From positions 111,953,110-112,017,109 of the forward strand of contig JAYESD010000001.1 in the NCBI GenBank assembly GCA_036927565.1: a stretch of 64,000 bases of DNA, in the 5' to 3' direction. Positions within the stretch are counted from its first letter, which is position 1, and every line of letters begins with the position of its first letter. The translations under genes and the position numbers were made by a program. Positions 10,546-22,440 of the stretch are shown here, piece after piece. Below the pieces are notes generated by a model that was not told the origin of the DNA, ran no database searches, and saw only the letters and a list, made by a program, of their open reading frames with translations. Source of the DNA: Tuctoria greenei. Lineage: Eukaryota; Streptophyta; Magnoliopsida; Poales; Poaceae.

Positions 10546-11380
10546 TGTCGGTACCCTGCGTACCGGGTACCCCATGATACAGCAACAAACACCGAGGTGT
10601 TCTACCCGTTCGAGTTGAAGACCTCCGAAGGCTACACGTGCCATACAACACTTGACCTGCCTCCCTCGTTTGGGTAGCTCTACCACTGCCACGTGTAACG
10701 CGAGGTCGGAGCTAACTCCCCCTATAGGGAAGCTCTGGTCTTGCCACATGTCCAATAACCCCAGACCTAACCCATGGTAAAGGGAAGCTCCTGTGCTGCC
10801 ATGTGTATAGTGGCTCCGGACCTGCCATCCCATGACGGGAAGCTCTGGAGCCGCCACGTGTCAAGCCTATGGACCTAAGACAGCAACGAAGAGACTGGCA
10901 TATCTCCAACGGCGAGGACTTTCAAGGGACAGTTAAACCTACTGTTACAAGACCTGATTGCGTGTCATTAATGCCATTTTAATAACACACGATCGGAGGA
11001 CTCTTAACAACAGTAACGCCGCCACTACGGCACGCTATCATGCTGTTAATTGTGCTTATTATTCACAGATCGTGTATTAAGCAATTAACTACCGCCAGGG
11101 CCACATGTCGAGCGAGGCTGATATAACGGCCAGTCCTTAAACTATAAAAGGGCTACGCTACATGATACATTACGACCAAGCTCACATGCTCAGAAGAGCC
11201 ATGCATTCATACATACAACACACATCCCGTGGAGTAGGGTGTTATGCTCAGGCGGCCCGAACCACGTAAAATCTCTCGTGTCACTATCTTGTCCAAATCT
11301 CACACGCACCAATCAATCAAGAACCTTCACGGACTACGATCTAGTAGTACCGGGGGAAGTGTCGATCACACACTTTGACA
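10546..11380 (+). repeat. Solo Tat LTR (835 bp) with target duplication
   Basis: Runs from TGTCGGTACC to CACACTTTGACA with no primer-binding site or polypurine tract on either side. Flanking bases are ATATT (10541-10545) and ATATC (11381-11385), a 5-bp target duplication with one change. A TATA box CTATAAAAGG lies at 11142-11151. G-box-like CACGTG cores in about 60-bp repeats occupy 10630-10870. A solo LTR normally arises by recombination between the two LTRs of a full element. Confidence 0.88.
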
Positions 11381-12520
11381 ATATCTTTTTTGTAAAACTG
11401 TGGCCAAATCCACAACATACAAAGGAGGTGCTGTCAAAATTTCTCCAAAAATCTGGGAACTTCGTCCAACTTTGAAAATCCATATCTCTGAAAACAGAAA
11501 TGATATAAAGCCAAATAAATACTTTTGGAAATTTAGAAGTCCTCTACCATCCTTATATTCACTCCAAGACAAGAATCCCATTCTAGATCGGTTAAAAGTC
11601 CAGAACAATAGAATCATTCAAGAAACACCAATTCTGGACATAGTTTCTGTACAATTCTAAAATTGCTCATAACTTCCAAAATAAAAATAACTAAGGGGCA
11701 TATTAAACATTTTTAAAAATCTTATGAGTCATTATACCAGTTTGTAGTGTTGAGTTTGGAGGAATTTGGAAAAAATGCATGAAACATTTAAATCAAAGTG
11801 GGTACCTCCAAATGAACTGCTGCAAAAAAATTCCAGCAGGTCTGTCCACTTTGAAACTCCATAACTTTTAATCCAGAACTGATCTAGGGACAAGTAAATA
11901 CTCGTTGGAAAGATATTGAAGTTATATATAACTTTAGTATTCAACTTGTATCGTGATTTTGGCTTTAACCTGCTCAAAATCTGAAAGTAAGGCTGGCTTG
12001 TCATTTTTAATAGAAAAGTGATCGGTATGAAACTTTTTTTGACTCAGAGTGGATTCAGTTATCGATTTACTTCTATAAGTTTTATAGCATGTCCATGTTA
12101 TGCTAATCCTAATGGAACCTAATGGATTTGGGTGCACAGGAAGCATCGGTAGAAAATTATGGAAGATACCAGACAAGCACTAAAGGGGGAAGGGGTGCAC
12201 CCATGATAATAGATGTATCCTATCAACTTCAAGGACAATCTCATTTACTCCAAGTGAAGATCTTCAGATAACTTTAGCAGTCGCAAACTTCTTGTACAGG
12301 TTACAAAAGCTGCATAGACAGCCATAGGAATACGATACAACAGATGAATCATGTCCACTGCTCTGACTTGAGAAAATCTTTTAAAGAAGTACAACGAAGA
12401 AATGGTTATGTCAACTAGAGTTATTTCAAGCTTTACAATGATTAGGATTCCATAGTACGTTTCCCAATGATTCTTGCCAACACTCTTCTCATGGATTCAT
12501 GAACTTGGTCATGTTTTTAA
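11381..12520 (+). other. Interior of element B, second part, noncoding
   Basis: AT-rich sequence without a sustained reading frame. It resembles in style the noncoding stretch between leader and ORF0 of F. No gag, protease, RT or integrase motif could be read in any frame. Confidence 0.5.
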
Positions 12521-13559
12521 TAGGGATGGCAATAAAACCCGCGGGTGCGGGTACCCGACGGGTTTGGCACCCGTCAGATGCGGGTGCAGATGCATATTTG
12601 CACCCGCGGGTCTCATCCACACCCGACCCGATGTATTGCGAGTGTGGGTGCGGGTTTCGTTTTAAATCCGCGGGTGCCCGTCGGGCACCTGAAACTGTAC
12701 AGAACAAGTTCTGCTTTCCACAGCCCAGCCCAATAGCGTCCTTTTCAGTAAGTGCGCACTGTGCAGCGCATGTCCACCCCTAACCTCTATAGATCTCGAT
12801 TCTTCCTCCCCCCATCTGACCATCTCCCTATACGCTGCCGCCAGCCTTTTGCCGCACCTTGATCCCATCGCCACCTGCCCACCTGCTGTCCCACCATCGA
12901 GCAGCCACCAACCGTTGTTTCTCGGCTTGCGCTCAACAGTCAATACTGTCTCAAAGAATATCGGGCAGCAGGCCACCAGACACTCGTTGTCCGTGGCCAG
13001 CATCTGGCAGCAGTAGCTACTGCTACCTCCGCCCACAACACCACCCAAAGAAGATGCATGTTTATTTAACTTACCACTGTTTTTTCCCAAATTGATTTGT
13101 TTGCTTTATAGCAGGGTTGGTTCTTCTAACTTCTAATTTGTGTGATTTGTTTGCTTTATGCAAATTGTTGTTTCTTCCGACTTCCACGCTTCTGATGTCT
13201 CAAATGTTTTTTTGGTTGACGGGTGATGACCCTCACTCAATTACGGGCTCTCTGTAGTTTCATTTTTAGCTTTGTTGGAGAAAGGGCATCAACCTGCAAG
13301 ATGTAATTTCTACCGTCTACTAAGATAATTCCTATAACTATGATACTTAATCCGTAAGCAAAGTTATTTTGATGCTGAAATATTTGTTTATTACTTAATT
13401 CTCAAAACCCAACGGGTACTCGAAACCCGCCCGAGACCCTACGGGTGTGGGTCTCAATTTTCACCCGCAGGTGCCGGTCTAAAAATTCACCCGCAGTCTT
13501 TCTTGTCTAGGGCGGGTTTTCGCTCCACCCGATCCGAACCTGACACATTGCCATCCCTA
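12521..13559. mobile_element. Non-autonomous hAT-like DNA transposon (1039 bp)
   Basis: The ends are a perfect 13-bp inverted repeat: TAGGGATGGCAAT at 12521 and ATTGCCATCCCTA ending at 13559. The flanks are GTTTTTAA (12513-12520) and GCCTTTAA (13560-13567), matching at 6 of 8 positions as an aged 8-bp duplication. Both 8-bp duplications and this terminal sequence are typical of the hAT superfamily. Subterminal zones are rich in CCCGCGGGTGCGGGT-type motifs. There is no transposase; the interior holds only short open frames. It is inserted in element B. Confidence 0.82.
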
Positions 13560-14520
13560 GCCTTTAAGGTGACAGTCCTTGTTAGCACCTCTTCATGACC
13601 AAGTTATCCGTAACTTGCGAAGTTGAGAGATTGCTTGATCGTTTTAAATGGTCTTACATATTCTTGCTCACCAACTAAAAGATGATGCACCATTCATATT
13701 GGGAATCATTGAAAGTTGCACCACCCATCATGTGCAAAACCTTGTATGCACCATACATATGCACCATTTGCACCATACCATATGGATGTGCATTGCACCA
13801 TACTACATGTGATGCATCATGAAGCATCGTTACTAATGAAATAAGCAATCTATGATGCATGATCAATACTAAAAATCTATGAAAGATTGTGTTTCCCGGA
13901 TCAAACTGTCAAGTAGTGTTGAATGACCTTGATCTTCACAAAACTCTTGTGTTTTATCATCCTACGCTCAAATCTTTTTCATTGAGTAATACCAAGAAAA
14001 CCGATTACACAATGTATTTTGTAGTTAAGGAGAAATTTGAACCTTCATCCTTGACTTGTTTAGGTTCAAGTACATCGAATACTAAAACTATACCATCCTT
14101 CATCATGAGATCATTGTTGACTGATCAGTTTTGTGAAAACCTTGATTCTCCTTAATCGCGAGGGTACCATTTGATTGTCAACCTCACGAAAACTCCTCGA
14201 CCTTGATTTAAATTCTTGATTTGATATATGGTGGCTCTGATATGTCAAAATTCTTTTAGTTACCATTGCATGTCTTTGCACTTTGAAGACATGGAAGAAA
14301 CTGAATATTAAATTCTCTTATGATGCTGCAAAGAGTTTGATTCTTTATTCACTCGTTGAGATACAGATTCCTGGCCAGTGTAGTGACTCATGGCTATTCT
14401 CGTGGAATACCTTTATTTCTGTCTAGGAAAATACTATATCAACTTTATAAGAATTAGTACAAAATAAAGCAAGAAAACAAGAACACATGCATGGTTAGTT
14501 CAAAGTTATCAAGGTAATAG
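13560..14520 (+). other. Interior of element B, third part
   Basis: No gene can be supported. An 89-codon open stretch at 13889-14155 has no recognisable motif. The segment continues B after the hAT-like insertion and leads to the chromodomain relic. Confidence 0.4.
13681..13825. repeat. GCACCAT-rich low-complexity patch
   Basis: Seven or more copies of GCACCA(T/C) at irregular spacing, mixed with short palindromes such as CATATG and ATGCAT. Looks like local slippage-type amplification within element B. Confidence 0.6.
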
Positions 14521-14760
14521 ACGGGAGCGAAGGGCGAGTGTTGATTCTCCAAGTCAAGATTAGGACAGTAAAATATCCCCTTTCAATGTTAGAGGAAACG
14601 TTGCAAGATGCTAATGGAAGCTCGAGCATCCGATTGTACTCAAGTGAGAACATCTTTGAAGATGCTACATGGAGGCAGGAAGATTATCACCAACGCTGTC
14701 AATCAAAAATTGCTTTCAGATCCGCTTAGTCGACAACTCTTTTATCAATCATTTCACATT
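14521..14760 (+). pseudogene. Chromodomain relic of element B pol
   Basis: Around 14650-14700 the frame reads EDATWRQEDYHQR. It aligns with the chromodomain core EEATWESEEYLR of A and F, at the same distance upstream of the hairpin and polypurine tract. Upstream, KIRTVKYPL may correspond to the EKTRTTRSR segment. Only this 3' tip of pol is recognisable, and frameshifts separate it from any longer frame. Decayed remnant. Confidence 0.65.
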
Positions 14761-14781
14761 CCATTCCTTTTCCATCCATAT

Positions 14782-14815
14782 AATCTCGGACGAGATTCCT
14801 TTAAGGGGGAAGGGT
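14782..14815 (+). other. Hairpin plus polypurine tract of element B
   Basis: AATCTCG-GA-CGAGATT (14782-14797) has the same seven-base arms as in A and F, with a loop shorter by one base. It is followed by CCTTTAAGGGGGAAGGGT and then the LTR start TGTAAAAGG at 14816. Confidence 0.8.
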
Positions 14816-17800
14816 TGTAAAAGGCCACATTTGCATAAAGGAAAAATTTCAAAAAATGTGAACTTAAAATAATTAAGCTGAAATAGAAATTAAAATCACA
14901 TGGGCTATGTGTACTAATCAATGAGTTTAAAATTAGGATTTCTTAAAACTTCATAGTAAAAGATGGATTTTGAGGGTATGTTACACTTAAGTAATTAAGA
15001 ATTTAAAACAAAGAATTTCCAATTAAATTCAAGAATTTAAATCAAACTTGAATGTGCATTTGAATAAGATGCGGAGGCAAGAATCTAGAGTGAAATAAGA
15101 ACAAGTGTAGAACACTTTAAAATCTTATGATTAATGAAGCTCAAGAATCAGATGAGGAAATAAAAATGTGAATAAAATATACTGCTCTTCTAGGGTTTTT
15201 AGTTAAAACTAAAAACAAAGTCTCTAATTCAAATCAAATTATTCTATTCAAAATTGTCAAACTCTATACTTGAGTTCACTAGAGTGTTTTTTATGATTCA
15301 TATATCACCCCTCTACAGTTTGACATTTTTTTAACCATATTTACTTGTTAATTGGGCCAATGTACAGGAGAGCATTTAAATTCGAAATCGAATTGAAATT
15401 CTATTTTCAACTTGGTCAAAAACCAAATTGGTTTTCAAATTTGAATTCTACATGTTCAACTTGTTCTTGCTGCCAATAATTGTTGTCTTCAAAGCTGGTT
15501 TGATGGGAGATTTTAGCTACCAGAGAAGGATTGAGAAGGGGGCGCTGTGGGCCCCAAATGTCAGCTTCAGAAGGAGTGAACCGACTCTGTTCCATGCTTC
15601 ACCGTGTGCCACCGAGCGTTTCTTGCATCTCAAGCACATGCTTTGCGCTGTAGGCAAAACCAGCGCATGCTCCTCCTTAGCACCTTACCGTGGGCTCTGT
15701 CAACCAGCAAATATCTCCTCTCTCTCTCTACTCTTTTTTCTCTCCCACCTAAAACCAGAGCTCCACCAAGCTGTTTTTTGCACCACTCGGCACCATGGAG
15801 CACGGCGGCATCGCTCCCGGTGCTGCGTTTCCACCCCGGCGCAGACTGCTGAGTCCAGTCGCATCCTTCTCTTCCTTCACTGATGCGCGCCGATAATTCT
15901 TCCCTTACCATCGTGCCGCACAACGGTGAATTTCCTTCCCTTGTGCAGGATTGCCGGGCTGCCACTGTTGAGCGTCGCCCGGTGCCGTACCAAGCCCACC
16001 GGAGGCTACAAGACCTCCCCCTGCACCTCCCTGATGCAAGAAAAGGTTAAACCCCTGAGCCATTGATGGGCGTCGTGTGAAGTCTTCTTCATCGGCATTT
16101 TTGGCCTCCGCACGAATTTCCATCGCCCGATCAGCTCAGCCTCGTTCCAGCTCAGTTGATCGGTCTCCAAGGTCTGAAATACTCTCCTCTCCATGTCTCT
16201 CCATTCAATTGTATCTTATAGCTCGGTTTAGCCGGAATGTGGATTTTTGTGGTCACCATTTGATAACCTAGGTCTCCGATGAATCTCACCATGCGGTCTA
16301 TTTCCTTTCAATTATAGTCCAGATTTGGTCTCCCCCTCGCTCAAAGATGCTCTCGGGTCTAAATTTGAGCTGTATAGCCTAGTCTCCATGTGTTCCACCA
16401 TGGCTGTCGGACGGCCAGCCGCCGCCACCGTCGACAGGCAAGTTCCTGTAGCCGCCGCACTGTCATACATTGCCCGACTCGTGTTCCAGGTTCCTGCACA
16501 CTTTTTGTGCCTTGAGGCGCGCCAGATACTGCCGTTTGGCATGGGAACGGTGAGGGCCGCTGCCCTGAGTCGCCGCCCGACCAGTGTGGCCTGAGGTTGA
16601 AGATGACTCAACCTTGGGGCCCACCGGTCGATCACACAAGTCTATTTCCGGACCTGTTGTGGCATCTGATCCTTTGTGGCAGTGCGGGCAATTGTGTGGC
16701 CCCATGTGGCTCGAATTCCGTTGGATGATTTAAATCCATGTGGGCCAGCCACAATTCAAGTCATTTTCCAATTAAAAATAAATCCAGAATATATGCAAAC
16801 TTTGGAGAATCAAATATTCCAGTATATGTGGCCAAAAATTCCCAAATAATTTTTTATAACCATTGTGATCTTTACTTTCCATTGGTGCATTTTAATCAGT
16901 ATGAAAGTCCCTAGTTTTTCCTCATTAATTCCATGAAATAAAATGCCTTTTGAATTTATTCCAGATGCTCTGTTTATTGAAAAAATCCCAAATTTGACCA
17001 GACTCTTCCATTTAGTTCCTTTGAGCTTCGGTAAAACTTTCAGGGCCATTTGAATTGATTTTCTTTGAACAATTGAGTTCCAAAGCTGTATGAGCATGAA
17101 AAATTGCAAATACATCCAGAAATTTTTTCACAAAGTTGTTCCAGCTTCTAAAATCAATATCTCTCTGTTGAATGTTTATAAAATAGGAAACAAATTTTGT
17201 TACACTCCTCTTGACCTCCTCTAAACTGAAAACAACCTTTTGCCTATGTAAAACAACAGAACATCGCTGAAAATTCACAGACGCCTAAAGATCTAAGGAT
17301 TTATGTAGACCACATTCTACTGGTTCTTTAGCTAAAATTTTGCCAAAATTTTCCACTAGACCAGTATTGGCTACTGTAAAAATCCCATCTTCATCAGGCT
17401 TGATCTTCAAAAGAATCATCTTGTTTGATTTCTCCTCTACATGAATGTCCTATCTAAGTTAATTTTTACATTTGCCCCAAATCAACTTTGTTAAATTCCA
17501 TCCTTTTCACCAAAAGTTAGATACCTCATAGAACATTCTGCAGCCCTCTGTACAGATTGTTTAACTTCTTTTGCTTCATAAAGCTTTTGTCTCTTTGCTA
17601 AACTGTTACCACTACATAGATGTCACATTGAAATTCAAAATTCTGTTGCTTCCATTTCCATTGCTAGAACCCAATCCTGTCCACCACAATCTGGATTATA
17701 GCAGCAACCCTCCTGTAGCCATTGCATCACATGTTTAATTCTGCATGAGATCCGTAAATTGTTTTCTTCTTTAATTAACTTTGTTCTCTCACTTGTGCAT

Positions 17801-18045
17801 ATTCATATCGACTAGTGAGCACGACGAAGGCATTTGACGAGAGAATCATACGGAGAAGGAGGGAACCAACATGGACTTGCTGCGATGGGGTGGATCCAGA
17901 GCGGCAGCAAGGGAACTTGAAGAAAGGCTTCTACTCAAAGCTCCCCCACAAGATCAAGAGCTGACTATTTGATATTTACATAGTTACACCTCAAGGCAAG
18001 CTCCAGTTTGCATATAACAACCTTTATATAGTTTTCTTTTGTCTA
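14816..18045 (+). repeat. 3' LTR of element B, first segment
   Basis: Starts TGTAAAAGGCCAC. It contains a GC-rich island (about 15530-16720) around GTGGGCCCCAAATGTCAG, matching the promoter island of the A and F LTRs. Further on, GGCAAGCTCCAGTTTGCAT matches GGCAAGCCCCAGTTTGCAT of A. It is interrupted at 18045/18046 by copia element C and resumes at 62131. Open frames in the island (for example 15428-15883) have no supporting motif. Confidence 0.78.
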
Positions 18046-18478
18046 TGTTAGTATATGTTAACACGGATAAAATCAAATTTAGCATGTGTCTTAATTGAAG
18101 AGTCACAACCCAACAAATAGTCGTGTCCGTGATCGGGAGACATGACAATTCCCAAAGATTGGGAGGCTCCCTCTCGTGTGCCACGGGTAAGGATAAATAT
18201 ATGGGACGTGCACTCAGTTGTGAAGGACACGATATTGCATCCAAAATACCCACAACACTAAGTATCCTATCAAATCAATTGAGAAAGCGACGTGAAGGTT
18301 CCTCCCACGTTCTTCATCGTCTATGCAAGATTTTAAGTCTTCATATGCCGTCGTCGCCTCTATGACTCGATGGCCGCATAGAGAATGAAAAGATAAGTTC
18401 TAAGTCTTAATTATGAATATTAACAGTTCACCCGAATTGGATTAAGTGAATAATTAAGATCCTAATGTTTCAATAAGA
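18046..18478 (+). repeat. 5' LTR of copia element C (433 bp)
   Basis: Begins TGTTAGTATATG. It aligns throughout with 61693-62130 (shared blocks include AAGTCTTAATTATGA and CCTCCCACGTTCTTCAT). The terminal CTAACA seen in the 3' copy is missing here, so a short deletion reaches up to the primer-binding site. Confidence 0.87.
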
Positions 18479-18490
18479 TGGTATCAGAGC
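18479..18490 (+). other. Primer-binding site of copia element C
   Basis: TGGTATCAGAGC, an exact match to the plant initiator tRNA-Met 3' end complement, directly after the LTR. Confidence 0.88.
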
Positions 18491-20499
18491 CTTGTTGTCC
18501 ACTTAATCTAATTTTGTATTTGATTATCTATTAAAGATGAATCTTGCAGCAACTAACATCAAGACAATTAGGGTGCTCATCTGAGATGCTGTCTAAATGT
18601 TCGCTGGATTTTTGTCTCCATTGTAAGCATCGCACAGAGGCGTTAGTAAAATTAGAATGCTTGACCATCGTTCTTGTGTGTCAATGCCCTTGCCAGATTG
18701 AAGACGTTGGCGATCCACGAACCGTCGCCACGATTAGTGTGTTGACTGTGTCGTTTGGGTGCCGCCAGGGCTATCGATCATAGTTAGTGCCTTGAGTTTT
18801 GTTGTGGAGCAACAACCAACTTGTCAATCAAATTTATTGGCTCAGGAGTGTTGGGCCCTGTCGGTGGCCCAAGTGGTTGTTAAGTTACATGGTCTGAGGC
18901 TTTTCGACGGTCCAACATGCAATAGTGCAGACCAACCGATTTGCACTCCAGAACAACAAAATTTAAGGGAAAATAAGAATTAAGAATTTTGGGCTATTTT
19001 CGTAAATGGGCCACATCCAAATAAGTTTAATTATTTTCTCCTGAGATTTTCCTTTCTAGTGGTAGGCTCTGCATGCATAGCAGCCTTTAGACCACGGTAA
19101 GAAGCCGTACAGCACCTGGACGGGCTGCATGGGTTTTTTCTTCTAATAATTAAGAAGTGGATTTCCGGCCTTGTAGGAAGCTACAGGCCAAGTAAGGCAC
19201 GTAAGTTGCATGATTTAGCCATGACCATTTTTCGCATAGGGCCGCGTGAAAATGTCATCAGGAATTAAGAAATTTTTTCCCTTGTCTCCTGGTTAGCTGC
19301 ACATTCCCTCCGCACTAAGATATTGGCTTCTGGGCCATTTTCCTGCCTGAGATCACATAAGTTTTTGAATGTCCTCGCTCGATCTGTGGGCCATATAGCC
19401 CGTGCACAAAATATTTTCCCTTTTCTTGGAAAATTCAGTATGAGTCTTGGGCCAAATTAAGTTGTGGACCCTATTAAGTTTCAGTTAATTTTAGAGGATT
19501 TTATCTTCTTGGATTTGGACCAAATATTAAGCAGTGGGACTCTAAGATTTTAAGAAAATAAAGGACTTTAGACTGTGGGCTCAAATCATTTTGGCCCTTA
19601 CTGAATTAAGTTATTTGGACTGAGAAAATATTAAACTTTTTTCTTGGTCAAATAATTAAATTATATTATGGAGACTATTAAGAGATTAAGTGTGTCCACT
19701 AAGGAATTATGCTTTCGCTGATATTAAGTGATAAATGTCATAGCAATTTGATCAAGTAACCAAAGCAAAAATAAAATTTCCATGTTCTTATGTTATATTA
19801 CATGTTGTTTTGGTCGAGTAACCAAAGCGAACGACACTAATGACATTTTTCTTCAATTGAAGAAATTAAGTGCATAGTGATTTGGTCGAGTAACCAAAGC
19901 GAAAGATAAATTAATATGTTTTTCAGTTGTTCTCCATTGTTGAGTTTTGGTCGAGTAATCAAAGTGAAATATAAAACTCAACATTTATTTGAAATGTTTT
20001 CAATATCATATTTGTCAGGATGACAAAAGATGAAATTTTACTATGTTCTTTAAATTTATTAAGTGCATAGAGAATTTTATCAAGTAGCCAATTTGAAAGA
20101 CAAATATTTTTCTATGTTTTCAGTAATCATGTTGTTGTGTTTTTTCATGTAGCCAATGTGAAAAATAAATGTAAGATTTAAGTTTATGCATTCATATTTA
20201 AGTATTTTACTCATATGATTTCTTCATAATAAGTTAAACACCATGTTATCTCAACTATTAAGTCTCTCAAAGGAGAGAATTTCTACTCATAGTGAGATTA
20301 TACTCAGTTTTTTATTTCCATCATTTTGATGGAGGATAAAAGAACATTGATATGACAAAAGTTTAAGATAAGGATTATTGCGTGTACGACATTGCTCGTA
20401 CTAAGTGAGTCATTCAAACAAGAAATGTTTGTTGACCGCTAAGAGCTCCATTAATAAGGACATTCAGCATGCAATCACTGAATGCAACACTGATTTTAA
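18491..20499 (+). other. 5' interior of copia C, no readable gene
   Basis: About 2 kb without a sustained frame or recognisable gag start. It includes GGGCCA-rich stretches (18850-19450) and the hairpin-like repeat cluster at 19747-20166. The sequence is notably rich in the tetramer TAAG. Confidence 0.5.
19747..20166 (+). repeat. Six dispersed copies of a hairpin-type motif
   Basis: Copies at 19747, 19809, 19881, 19946, 20076 and about 20144. The best three share TTTGGTCGAGTAACCAAAG, in which TTTGGT and ACCAAA are complementary arms around CGAGTA. Spacing is about 65-130 bp; the outer copies are degenerate. Confidence 0.7.
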
Positions 20500-20870
20500 T
20501 TACCCCTTTAAGTTAGGAGACAGTTTACTGCCTCCTATAAATCTACAGTGAGCACTCTTGTCAAGAGGCTCACCACATAGAAAAATAATGGAGGTATTGT
20601 GCGTGAGCACAAACTTAGAATGACGAACACAATAACTAAGCTTATGGATTTGAGACTAAAATATAAGTTCCTAGTGCATCTTATACTTGTGTCACTTTCG
20701 AAATAAATTTCAAAAATTCATCATCAATCAAAATACTAAAGTGTTAAGTAAAAGGAGGATCCTGAAAAAAGGATATTGGTCATTGAAATAGTCAATGAAC
20801 ACAAAGAAAAAGTTTAAGCCAATTGAAACTTCCATTGAGTGTTACAATATCACTTTTTACTTAATCTTCG
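20500..20870 (+). pseudogene. gag: Copia C gag relic
   Basis: The frame reads KRLTT, NNGGIVREHKLRMTN, KLMDL and FLVHLILVSL, then after frame changes IVNEHKEKV. This order matches the UBN2-type gag of plant copia elements, in which an LKRLTTMKYNG-like stretch is followed by VREHI and FLVHFILTSLP. Several stops and indels interrupt it. The family role is the capsid/nucleocapsid precursor. No zinc knuckle was recognised downstream. Confidence 0.65.
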
Positions 20871-21700
20871 TGAAGTTATGTACACTCCTTGAGAGAAATT
20901 TGATTTTAGTATCATGTTTAAGCTATTGAGTTTTGTTTGTCATTTTGATAAACTATATTATTATGTTTATCAAATAAGATTGTGTCTAAGACATACTCGT
21001 TGTCCTTGCATGATTAAGTGATATTAAAATTTTCACTCATAATAACTAAGTATTTAGTAAGCACATAAGAATTAATTGCAAAATGTCTTCAAAACTATGG
21101 CACTTTTGTTAAGGCCATATTTTGAGGGGGGGGGATTTAACATTCCATTTCACAATCGAAGATTATTTATACTAAAGTTTTTGTAACTTAAATGAATGCA
21201 TAAACCACATTTAAGATCTGATCGTGATTGGGAGTACGACGGTCGGAATACCCCTCTCAAGTTAAGGATAAAAGTCATCATTAAATTTTATTTATGAGGC
21301 TATCATGGTAAGATTATTTTAGTTAACCCAAACATAAGACAATAAGACTATTTGATAAGATAGCATTGTTTTCAATATCTTAATCGACAGTAAGTATAAG
21401 GGAAACAATATATGCTATGATTAGGGGGAGTATGGTAAGACAAGAAAAACATTCTTGATGAGAAGTGAATGTTTATCAATTTTTATGATTCATAAACTGT
21501 TATTTCCGATACCTGCTGATGTTGGGTCACATGTGGTCATCATTTTTGACTCAATACATTTTGTTAGTTCTTCATTGGCAACATTTATGGTAATTAAGGC
21601 TTCTATTGCACATGAGCATTCTCAATTTTATAGATTCACTAAGTATTCAACCCTTATGATGAAGAGCAACAATTGCTTAAATAAGTGATGTATTCACAAG
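20871..21700 (+). other. Copia C interior between gag and RT relics
   Basis: No integrase or protease motif could be read; the segment has many stops in all frames. It holds a run of ten G residues at 21124-21133. The integrase region appears deleted or too decayed to recognise. Confidence 0.45.
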
Positions 21701-22440
21701 AGATCTCATTATATGATCAACATTCAAATTATGGATTATTCGTATTATATGCGTCAAGCCATGAATGATCTAATGAGGACCAAGCATGTCATTGAAGTGT
21801 TGAATGAAGTCAATATTCCTAGTAGAGTCAAAATAGTAGACTGTAGTGGGTTTACAAAATTAATAGTGACTCTAAAGGCAATTTTCAGATATTATTAAGA
21901 TAGACTTATGATAAAGAGCTTTACTAAGAGATAAGATGTTGATTATGATGAATCGTTCTCACCTTTAAACTAATGATTCGTTCAGAATCATTATGTCCTC
22001 TGTAAGTGCATCGTCACTTGGAATTATATCAAATGAATGTAATAATTACGATTCTCAAATTGAAATCAATACGAGAATGTCTACATGACACAACCAAAAG
22101 GTTTGTCCTGAAGAATAAGTGACATTTGAGATACCAGTTAAGAAAGTCCATATATACACTCAACAAAACCTTGTGCAATAGTATCTCAAATTCAATAAGT
22201 TCATAATAAAGTTTGGTTAATGTTAATAATTAGGAGGAAAATTGTAAGCTTGAGAAAATTATTTTTTCTCATATTTTGTAGAAGACATATAACTTCTATG
22301 TAGTAATGTCAATCTACTATTACACATTAATAAGTTCTTGTCCTCTATTTTCGGAATTCGGAGTTCTAGTGAAATATCCTACGTGTTAGGAATTAAGATT
22401 CACTAAGATAAATATTAAGGGGGTATTAGATAATTACATA
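21701..22440 (+). pseudogene. pol: Copia C reverse transcriptase relic
   Basis: With stops and frame changes, the translation shows QAMNDLMRTK and VDCSGFTK (the VGCKWVFK position). SFTKR and DVDYDESFSP (the AKGFTQREGVDY-TFSP position) come next, followed by ENVYMTQPKGL. This is the order of the N-terminal half of a Ty1/copia RT. The YVDD catalytic motif was not recognised. The copy is heavily mutated, consistent with its deep position in the nest. Confidence 0.75.

Noticed and set aside
12662..13090. 142-codon minus-strand frame
   Set aside because: Inside the hAT-like element and overlapping its subterminal repeats; no transposase or other motif. Left as a possible captured fragment only.
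13889..14155. 89-codon frame in element B as a possible gag fragment
   Set aside because: No recognisable gag, protease or RT motif; not enough to call a gene.
15428..15965. 151- and 111-codon frames that looked like a small host gene
   Set aside because: The segment is the promoter island of the element B 3' LTR, aligning with the A and F LTRs.
18479..18490. TGGTATCAGAGC as part of a tRNA gene
   Set aside because: No tRNA cloverleaf around it; position after an LTR end identifies a primer-binding site. The same holds at 9242, 24689 and 52785.
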